Assembly (NCBI GenBank): GCA_035514535.1
Contig: DATKAZ010000090.1
Span: 1-64,000 of the forward strand
DNA: 64,000 bases
Source: XN24 sp035514535
GTDB lineage: Bacteria; Pseudomonadota; Gammaproteobacteria; Steroidobacterales; XN24
Reading direction: 5' to 3'
The notes below the pieces were generated by a model, which worked only from the letters and a program-made list of their open reading frames with translations, made no database searches and was not told the DNA's origin. Positions within the stretch are counted from its first letter, which is position 1. Each line of letters starts with the position of its first letter. Shown here in pieces: positions 63,817 through 64,000 of this stretch. Made by a program: the position numbers and the translations under genes.

Positions 63817-64000
63817 GAACAAGGTCTCCGATATTCGATTCCCGGGAGGATCAAGCTGCCATCCGGCCGCCCGCGGCGCAAGCTCGTAGATGTCCTGATG
63901 CGGACGATTCTCATCCCGGTATGCTGCGGCCACGCCCCTGGTCTTGCCGGCGCGGAGTTTCGCGGATGTCAGAAGCAGAGCATGTGAAGCACGGCACGCT
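63817..64000. other. Window edge upstream of hypC2
   Basis: These 184 bases are upstream of hypC2 on its strand. One minus-strand frame is open to the edge and could be the end of a further upstream gene, but I recognise no motif. No promoter stands out. Hydrogenase structural genes may lie beyond the edge. Confidence 0.3.

Overview
This 64 kb window is ordinary, gene-dense chromosome from a GC-rich proteobacterium. The gene content fits a gammaproteobacterium: sbcDC, dnaX-ybaB-recR, rsgA/orn, a DUF1249 protein, a TIGR04211 SH3 protein, PEP synthase with its PSRP regulator, Prc protease and RND pumps. The order cannot be fixed from sequence alone. I see no phage, integron, CRISPR array, insertion sequence or plasmid gene. 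The main repeat is a pair of very long perfect palindromes.

Layout. 1-4.5 kb: tRNA-Ser(GGA), an AT-rich gap, a DUF4382 lipoprotein, a GFA-family protein, Ada and a small beta-barrel protein with its own promoter and terminator. 4.5-11.5 kb: the sbcDC repair nuclease, an MFS transporter and a divergent pair of envelope proteins (DUF3187/DUF3943). 11.5-15.2 kb: metY-metX for methionine synthesis, then a convergent gene whose active-site residues point to tyrosine phenol-lyase rather than tryptophanase. 15.4-18.6 kb: hypC1-hypD1-hypX, a hydrogenase ligand-assembly module for aerobic [NiFe] hydrogenases. 18.6-22.5 kb: a DUF3300 protein, the SRP (4.5S) RNA, and an arsR-permease-thioredoxin operon with a palindromic operator. 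22.7-28.4 kb: dnaX-ybaB-recR, rsgA, orn, a DUF938 protein and a serine/threonine dehydratase-like enzyme. 28.4-33.3 kb: an RND permease with its adaptor, then a TIGR04211 protein. 33.4-40 kb: ppsA divergent from its regulator, phosphoglucomutase, DUF1249 and a coiled-coil unknown. 40-47.4 kb: an adaptor-RND-RND operon behind an inverted-repeat operator. 47.5-54.8 kb: Prc, small membrane and zinc-ribbon proteins, an AI-2E family transporter, a glyoxalase, an unusual P-loop/FHA fusion and a CBS protein. 54.9-63.8 kb: a minus-strand run hypC2-hypA-hypB-hypD2-hypF-hypE, followed by a DUF62 SAM hydrolase and an EF-G-like GTPase.

The strongest theme is [NiFe]-hydrogenase maturation. Every Hyp function is present, HypC and HypD occur twice in clearly different versions 46 kb apart, and one pair travels with HypX, the enzyme that makes the active-site CO in air. 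The hydrogenase subunits lie outside the window. The most unusual non-coding signal is the pair of 50 bp and 64 bp perfect palindromes, each filling the gap between two convergent genes. They share one core and differ elsewhere by changes that are matched on both arms.
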